64,000 bases of DNA from Paracoccus aeridis (GTDB taxonomy: Bacteria; Pseudomonadota; Alphaproteobacteria; Rhodobacterales; Rhodobacteraceae). The notes beneath the pieces were generated by a model that worked only from the letters and a program-made list of their open reading frames with translations, did no database searches and was not told where the DNA came from. This document shows, piece by piece, positions 59,080-64,000 of this stretch; position 1 is the stretch's first letter, and each line of letters starts with the position of its first letter. Position numbers and translations under genes: made by a program. The DNA lies in contig NZ_SELD02000018.1 in NCBI RefSeq assembly GCF_004923205.2, forward strand, positions 372,001-436,000, written 5' to 3'.

Positions 59080-60155
59080 ACCCGGTCGAACGCCTGGGGG
59101 TCGCTGCCCTCCACCGCCTGCCGCCCGAGCGCGCGCACGACCTGTCGCTGACGCTCCTCGCACGCGGGCTGGTGCCGCTGCCCGGCGCGCCAGTCACCTC
59201 GCCGCGCCTTCGCACGACCCTCGCGGGGCTGGACCTGCCCAACCCCGTGGGCCTCGCCGCGGGCTATGACAAGAACGCGCGCGCGGTGGACGCGCTGACC
59301 CGCGCCGGCTTCGGCTTCGTCGAGGTGGGCGCCGCCACCCCGCGCCCCCAGCCCGGCAACCCGCAGCCGCGCCTGTTCCGGCTGTCCGCCGACCGCGCCA
59401 TCATCAACCGCTTCGGCTTCAACAACGAAGGCGCCGGCGCGATCCGGGACCGGCTTTCCGCCCGCAGGCGCGGCGACGTGCCCGTGGGCCTCAACATCGG
59501 CGCCAACAAGGACAGCGCCGACCGCGCCGCCGACTTCGCCGAGGTGACGCGCGCCTGCGCGCCGTTCGCCGATTTCCTGACCGTCAACGTCAGCTCCCCC
59601 AACACCGAGAAGCTGCGCGACCTGCAGGGCGCGCAGGCGCTCGCCGCGCTCCTCTCGGGCGTGATCGCCGCGCGGGAAGGTGCGGGCGCGCGGCCGCCCG
59701 TGTTCGTCAAGATCGCCCCCGACATGGACGACACCGCGCTCACGGAACTGGCGGCCGTCGTGCTCGACAGCGGCGTCGATGGCCTGATCGCCACCAACAC
59801 CACCCTGTCGCGGGCCGGGCTGACCGACGCGCACGCGACGGAAACCGGCGGCCTGTCCGGCGCGCCGCTGTTCGACCGCTCGACCCGGGTGCTGGCCAGA
59901 CTCCACCTGCTGACCAGGGGCCGCCTGCCGATCATCGGCGTCGGCGGCATCGGCAGCCCGCAGCAGGCGTGGGACAAGATCGCCGCAGGCGCGACCGCCG
60001 TGCAGATCTATTCGGCGCTGATCTACCAGGGCCTGTCGCTCGCGCCGCGCATCGCACGCGAGCTGGACCGGATGGCCGAGGATGCGGGCCTCGCCCACCT
60101 CTCCGACCTCGCCGGGCGCGACGCCGAACGCTGGGCCGCAATGCCGGCGGCCTAG
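59076..60155 (+). CDS. pyrD: Dihydroorotate dehydrogenase (class 2, quinone-dependent)
   Basis: Membrane-associated FMN enzyme of pyrimidine synthesis that passes electrons to quinone. Its 359 residues have the N-terminal amphipathic helix region, [17 protein letters not shown], the class 2 catalytic NVSSPNT with S174, and [14 protein letters not shown]. It is convergent with cysE, with only 10 bases between stop codons. Confidence 0.97.
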   Translation: MNPVERLGVAALHRLPPERAHDLSLTLLARGLVPLPGAPVTSPRLRTTLAGLDLPNPVGLAAGYDKNARAVDALTRAGFGFVEVGAATPRPQPGNPQPRLFRLSADRAIINRFGFNNEGAGAIRDRLSARRRGDVPVGLNIGANKDSADRAADFAEVTRACAPFADFLTVNVSSPNTEKLRDLQGAQALAALLSGVIAAREGAGARPPVFVKIAPDMDDTALTELAAVVLDSGVDGLIATNTTLSRAGLTDAHATETGGLSGAPLFDRSTRVLARLHLLTRGRLPIIGVGGIGSPQQAWDKIAAGATAVQIYSALIYQGLSLAPRIARELDRMAEDAGLAHLSDLAGRDAERWAAMPAA

Positions 60156-60165
60156 TCCGTCAGTC

Positions 60166-61008
60166 TCAGTCCTTCAGCAGCTGGTCCATCGACGTCGACG
60201 GCATGTCGCAGCCCGCGTCGCCCACGACCCGCGCGGGCACCCCCGCGACGGTCTTGCAGCACGGCACGTCCGACAGGACGACCGACCCAGCTGCGATGCG
60301 GCTGTGGTGGCCCACCCGGATGTTGCCCAGGACCTTCGCGCCCGCGCCGATCATCACCCCGTCCTCGATCTTGGGATGGCGGTCGCCGTCTTCCTTGCCG
60401 GTGCCGCCCAGCGTCACGGAATGCAGCATCGACACGTCGTTGCCGACCACCGCGGTCTCCCCGATCACGATCGAATGGGCGTGGTCGATCATCACCCCGG
60501 TCCCGATCCGGGCGCCCGGATGGATGTCCACGCCGAACACCTCCGAGCAGCGCATCTGCACGAAATACGCCATGTCACGCCGGCCGTTGTCCCACAGCCA
60601 GTGCGCGATCCGGTAGGCCTGAAGCGCCTGAAACCCCTTGAAGAACAGCATCGGCTGCATCAGCCGGTGACACGCCGGGTCGCGCTGGAACACCGCCACC
60701 AGGTCCGCCTGCCCTGCCGCCGCGAGCGCCGGCTCGCGCGCATGGGCGTGGTCCGCAATCTCGCGCAGGATCTGCTCGCTCATCTCGTTGGACGCGAGCT
60801 TGAGCGAGAAGCGATAGGCGAGCGCGGCCTGGAACGTCTCGTGGTGCAGCAGGCCTGCGTGGATCAGCGACCCAAGCAGCGGCTCGTTCTGGACCACGCC
60901 CGCCGCCTCGGCCCGGATCCGGGACCACAGCGCCTCGCGGGTCAGGGCCGTGTCCTTCGACGCGCGGTCGTCGTCCAGCGTCACGACCTCGACAACCGAT
61001 CCGTCCAT
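60166..61008 (-). CDS. cysE: Serine acetyltransferase
   Basis: Makes O-acetylserine for cysteine synthesis. Its 280 residues have an N-terminal helical domain and a C-terminal left-handed beta-helix of hexapeptide repeats (DIHPGARIGTGVMIDHAHSI, VIGETAVVGNDVSMLHSVTL, GGTGKEDGDRHPKI). ATG 61008 has SD GAGAGG. It lies next to the gene transfer agent end. Confidence 0.97.
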   Translation of the reverse strand: MDGSVVEVVTLDDDRASKDTALTREALWSRIRAEAAGVVQNEPLLGSLIHAGLLHHETFQAALAYRFSLKLASNEMSEQILREIADHAHAREPALAAAGQADLVAVFQRDPACHRLMQPMLFFKGFQALQAYRIAHWLWDNGRRDMAYFVQMRCSEVFGVDIHPGARIGTGVMIDHAHSIVIGETAVVGNDVSMLHSVTLGGTGKEDGDRHPKIEDGVMIGAGAKVLGNIRVGHHSRIAAGSVVLSDVPCCKTVAGVPARVVGDAGCDMPSTSMDQLLKD

Positions 61009-61048
61009 GGGGAACCTCTCACCTGCGCAGGTCCCCTACTTAAGGTTT

Positions 61049-61078
61049 CCGGGCGCGGATCGAAAGACCCGCACCCGG
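61049..61078 (-). terminator. Hairpin after the GTA gene block
   Basis: CCGGGCGCGG (61049-61058) pairs with CCGCACCCGG (61069-61078), one mismatch, loop of ten. It follows the DUF2793 stop on the minus strand but has no T-run, so it is a weak terminator at best. Confidence 0.35.
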
Positions 61079-61084
61079 CCATTC

Positions 61085-61798
61085 TCAGTTGGGCAGCTTC
61101 AGGTCCAGCCAGTGCGCCGCAAGCCGCACGCGCCCGCCGGAAAACACCCCGCCCGCCGCCGTGAGCTTCAGGGGCGCCGCGCTCCAGTAGGTCATCGGCT
61201 GCGACAGGATCCCGCGCGCCCAGCTGCCCTGTGCCTTGCCCAGGTCCTTCCCGAAGCGGTCCAGCGCACCGTCGGTCCCCAAGCTCCAGGATTGCAGCGT
61301 CCCCGTGATCGGCTCGACCACGCGCGCGGTGCAGCCGATCACCATGGCCCGCGCCGGGATGTAGAGCGTGCTCTCCACCGTCGCGCCGCTTGCGGTCACG
61401 ACCTCGCCCTCGGCCATCCCCGCGATCAGGGCGCTGCCCGCAAGCCCCAGCGACAACGCCCCAAGCACCCACGCCGCACCGTCGTGGACGGCGTTGACAC
61501 CGCGGTCGCGCACGAACGCCTGCTGGCCCATCCGGGGCACCGTGAACACCCAGCCGCCGTTGGCCCCGGTCGCGACCATGCCGGCGCGGTCGGCCCACTC
61601 GTTGACGGCATTGGCGGGAACGCCCCAGCTCAGCCCCTCGAACCCCGCGGCCGGGGGGGTCGTGCGCGACACGCTCTCCAGCGCGAGGTTCACGAGCCCG
61701 TCCAGCCGGACGAGCGCGTCGTTGACGGTGACATGCTTCTGCGCCTGCGCGGGCTGCAGCAGCGGCAGCCCCAGCCGGGCGGTGTTCTGGTCAGGCAT
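61085..61798 (-). CDS. DUF2793 protein at the end of the GTA cluster
   Basis: A 237-residue protein starting MPDQNTARLGLPLLQPAQAQ, the DUF2793 signature that in Rhodobacterales sits at the 3' end of gene transfer agent clusters and in tail-associated proteins. It contains GFEGLSWGVPANAVNEWADR and GLAGSALIAGMAEGEVV. A textbook SD (AGGAGG) precedes the ATG, which overlaps the preceding gene by eight bases. A role in the particle's tail tip or fibre is likely but not shown. Confidence 0.82.
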   Translation of the reverse strand: MPDQNTARLGLPLLQPAQAQKHVTVNDALVRLDGLVNLALESVSRTTPPAAGFEGLSWGVPANAVNEWADRAGMVATGANGGWVFTVPRMGQQAFVRDRGVNAVHDGAAWVLGALSLGLAGSALIAGMAEGEVVTASGATVESTLYIPARAMVIGCTARVVEPITGTLQSWSLGTDGALDRFGKDLGKAQGSWARGILSQPMTYWSAAPLKLTAAGGVFSGGRVRLAAHWLDLKLPN

Positions 61799-64000
61799 TG
61801 ATCGTCCTCCTTGCAAACGGGCCGGGCCCGTACTCGTCCGACAGCTGCGCGACCTCCGCCGCGAAGCTTCCGCCCTGAAGCGCAGCCGCCCAGGCCGCGG
61901 CCGGTACCGTGCAGGCGGGCGTTCCCACGACCTCCTGCCACAGCACCGACCCGTTCCGCATGAGCCGGACGAGGTAGCGTTCCGCCGCCTCGCCCAGCGG
62001 CACGTCCACCCCGTCCCAGCCATCGCCGCCGATCCGGGTGCGCCGGATCCACGACAGCCGCGTGCCCGCCACCCGCAGGTGGCAGGGCGACAGCGGCCTG
62101 AGCCCCGCGCCCGCGAAGGCGTGGCCGATGTGGCGATAGCTCGGGTCCTCGGGCGGGCGCGTGGCCGGGCCGATCCGCCAGTGCCGCATCTGCCCGCGCG
62201 CGGTGGGCGGCAGCACCACCTGCCGCAGCGCCTCGTCCACCACCACGACCACGCTGCCCGCCGGCCACACCTCCGGCATCACCGCGTCCGTCCCGGCCTG
62301 GCCGCGAAGGCGGCGCGAGATTTCCCACACGCCGGGCGAGATCGGCGCCGCGTTCGCGAACTGCAGCAGCTCCCATCCGTCGGGCGTCCCGTTCCCGATC
62401 GCCAGCAGGTTTCCCCCGGCCATGAGCGTTGCATCCGGGATCGACTTCAGCGCCCCGCCCTTCAGCCTGATCCGCAGCGCCGGGCCGCGATCCCACTCGC
62501 CCGCCCGCGCCCCCGCCAGGGGCGACAGCGTCACGCCCATGATCGCGGGCACGGAAAGGTTGACGTTCGGCGCGTAGCCGCCGCCTTCCTCGGTCGAGAC
62601 CCAGGCCGAAACCGCCCCCGGCCAAGGCGTCGCGGTCGCGGCAAGCCACGGCGCGTGCGCCACCTCGTCCCCGCGCAGCAGCGGCAGGTCGAGGAACATG
62701 GGCCAGACCGGCACCGGCGGGTGGAACCGGCGCGCAGTCTCGGCCTCGGGCGGGCGGACGGCGGGGCGATAGACCCCGGGCTCCACCCGCACCGCGTCGA
62801 TGACCAGCGCGCCCGCGCGCTCGACCCGGTCGATCCGCCAGCGCTGCCCGATCCCCGGCCCGTCGCCCAGCGCGATCACGTCGCCGGGGCCAAGCTGCGC
62901 CCTCGACGGCGGCAAGGCCAGCCGTAGCCGGTCCCGCGCCACGCCGGATTCGGCCAGCCAGCGCTCGGCCACGTCCAGCCCCTCGCCGCGCGTCAGCACC
63001 AGCGGCACCTCGCTGTCCGACACGGTGGCCTGGTGCTGCCCTGGCAGCGTCGCCTCGGCCGTCGCGGCGGCATGGTCGCCGCCCGCCGCGACATGGCTCA
63101 GCCGCACCCGGCCCACCAGTTCAGGCGCAGGGGCGCGTGTGATCTCCACCCCGCCGAGCCCGTCGGCTTCGGCCAGGTCGCCGCTGCCGATCGTCGCGGT
63201 CACGCGCGCGCCCCGCATGGCAAACCGCAGCACGCCGTCGCGTTCGGCCGCGTCGAACCCGTAGGCCAGCATCAGCGGCTGCAACGCCGCCCGACCCGTC
63301 TGCCCGCCCTGAAGCGCGTAGCCGCGCACGATCCCCGACAGCGCCGAGGTGTCGAACGCCCGCACCCCCGCCTCGCGGCAGATCGCGGCGACCAGCGCCG
63401 CCAGCGGCATCGCGCCCGCCCGGCCGTTGAGCCAGTGGCCCCGCTCCCACGCGGGCCCGTCCGACCACAGGTCGCCCCGCGCGGGATAGGCGGGATAGGG
63501 CCGCGCATCCCAGGCCCAGACATGCGCGCGCGCCATGTCCACCATCCGGCCGCCGCCCGCCATCGCCGGGTTGTTCGCCGGATCCGACCAGTAGTCGTTG
63601 ACCGCCCGCACATAGGCCGCCTGCAACCCGTCGTCCCGCCGCCCGTCCGAGTAATACGGCAGCATGGATTCCGAGCTCATCGCATCCAGGAACTTGTTGG
63701 GCTGGTTCGTGCCCTTGTCCAGGGCCGCGCAGCCGTATTCCGTGAACCACACCGGCTTCGACCCCGGCACCCAGGCGGTCGGCTTCGCCTGCCGCACGCC
63801 GCCGATCCGCTCGTGATGCGGGTTCCCCCACCAGCCGCGGATGTCCTTGCAGCGCCAGATCCACGGCTCCCCCAGCCCGTCCGTGATCGGCGTGCGGCGC
63901 TGGTGCTCGCGGTGCAGGTCGCTTTCGTAGTACCAGTCGAAATACTCGCCCCCGCAGACGTTGCCGCGCAGATAGGCGGGATCGTCGATCCGCCCGAACC
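61791..64000 (-). CDS. GTA host-specificity/tail-tip protein (gp15-like), 5' end missing
   Basis: Large tail-tip protein of the gene transfer agent, equivalent to orfg15. The frame is open to the right edge, so the N-terminus is outside. The visible 736 residues begin at the end of a TIM-barrel glycosidase-like domain (CKDIRGWWGNPHHERIGGVR, VWFTEYGCAALDKG), continue through a phage-tail-3-type domain (ARAHVWAWDARPYP, LAESGVARDRLRLALPPSRA) and end with the Rcc01698-type C-terminal beta-rich region. The stop overlaps the DUF2793 start. Confidence 0.88.
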   Translation of the reverse strand, partial: FGRIDDPAYLRGNVCGGEYFDWYYESDLHREHQRRTPITDGLGEPWIWRCKDIRGWWGNPHHERIGGVRQAKPTAWVPGSKPVWFTEYGCAALDKGTNQPNKFLDAMSSESMLPYYSDGRRDDGLQAAYVRAVNDYWSDPANNPAMAGGGRMVDMARAHVWAWDARPYPAYPARGDLWSDGPAWERGHWLNGRAGAMPLAALVAAICREAGVRAFDTSALSGIVRGYALQGGQTGRAALQPLMLAYGFDAAERDGVLRFAMRGARVTATIGSGDLAEADGLGGVEITRAPAPELVGRVRLSHVAAGGDHAAATAEATLPGQHQATVSDSEVPLVLTRGEGLDVAERWLAESGVARDRLRLALPPSRAQLGPGDVIALGDGPGIGQRWRIDRVERAGALVIDAVRVEPGVYRPAVRPPEAETARRFHPPVPVWPMFLDLPLLRGDEVAHAPWLAATATPWPGAVSAWVSTEEGGGYAPNVNLSVPAIMGVTLSPLAGARAGEWDRGPALRIRLKGGALKSIPDATLMAGGNLLAIGNGTPDGWELLQFANAAPISPGVWEISRRLRGQAGTDAVMPEVWPAGSVVVVVDEALRQVVLPPTARGQMRHWRIGPATRPPEDPSYRHIGHAFAGAGLRPLSPCHLRVAGTRLSWIRRTRIGGDGWDGVDVPLGEAAERYLVRLMRNGSVLWQEVVGTPACTVPAAAWAAALQGGSFAAEVAQLSDEYGPGPFARRTINA

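Overview
The window is chromosomal DNA from a high-G+C alphaproteobacterium, most likely a member of the Rhodobacteraceae (Rhodobacter/Paracoccus relatives). The evidence is gene order and family choice rather than any rRNA gene: the mdh-sucCDAB-lpd block, a complete dcw (division and cell wall) cluster with the Rhodobacterales-type DUF2484 gene between murC and murB, an M23 peptidase-bactofilin pair, a secreted-type Hint protein, and the end of a gene transfer agent (GTA) cluster at the right edge. I saw no rRNA, tRNA or CRISPR array.

Layout. 1-805: a lone YciE-like gene; nothing was recognised in 1-241 except an A+T-rich patch near 126-142. 987-12047: TCA-cycle block mdh, sucC, an orphan low-G+C ORF, sucD, sucA, sucB, two small genes and lpd. 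12294-14079: M23 endopeptidase and bactofilin. 14137-16383 (minus): a tiny Pro/Asp repeat protein, coaD, a CBS-domain protein and a LysR regulator. 16501-22729: valine/thymine-type catabolism (mmsA, a frameshifted NCS1 permease, acyl-CoA dehydrogenase, 3-hydroxyisobutyryl-CoA hydrolase, mmsB). 22883-26573 (minus): recN, bamD, lpxC. 26815-47731 (minus): the dcw cluster read from mraZ to ftsZ, interrupted by a hicBA toxin-antitoxin pair and a VOC gene. 47732-48375: an unusually long mraZ leader. 48376-49503 (minus): mrp. 49833-50184: an array of eight hairpins with anti-Shine-Dalgarno loops, followed by rlmJ. 51196-61008: small metabolic genes, gatCA, a lipoprotein, an amidase, a Hint protein, a 5'-nucleotidase, pyrD and cysE. 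61085-64000 (minus): the last two genes of a GTA cluster, cut by the window edge.

How the parts work together. The suc/lpd genes encode the 2-oxoglutarate dehydrogenase complex and succinyl-CoA synthetase. The mms block turns isobutyryl-CoA, or thymine-derived methylmalonate semialdehyde, into propionyl-CoA. The dcw block makes peptidoglycan precursors and the divisome, and lpxC and bamD add outer-membrane biogenesis. Much of the regulatory interest lies between genes: a perfect DnaA box before ftsZ, MraZ-like boxes and a terminator-like hairpin in the mraZ leader (the UpsM-type arrangement known from Rhodobacter sphaeroides), a perfect CtrA box before the Hint gene, and a twin palindrome before sucC.

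The most striking system is the region 49833-50180. It has four repeated units of two hairpins each, every hairpin showing a CTCCTCC-type loop, and the last hairpin ends in a T-rich tail. This matches the architecture of the tandem CcsR/cuckoo small RNAs of Rhodobacter but lacks the DUF1127 gene that precedes them there.
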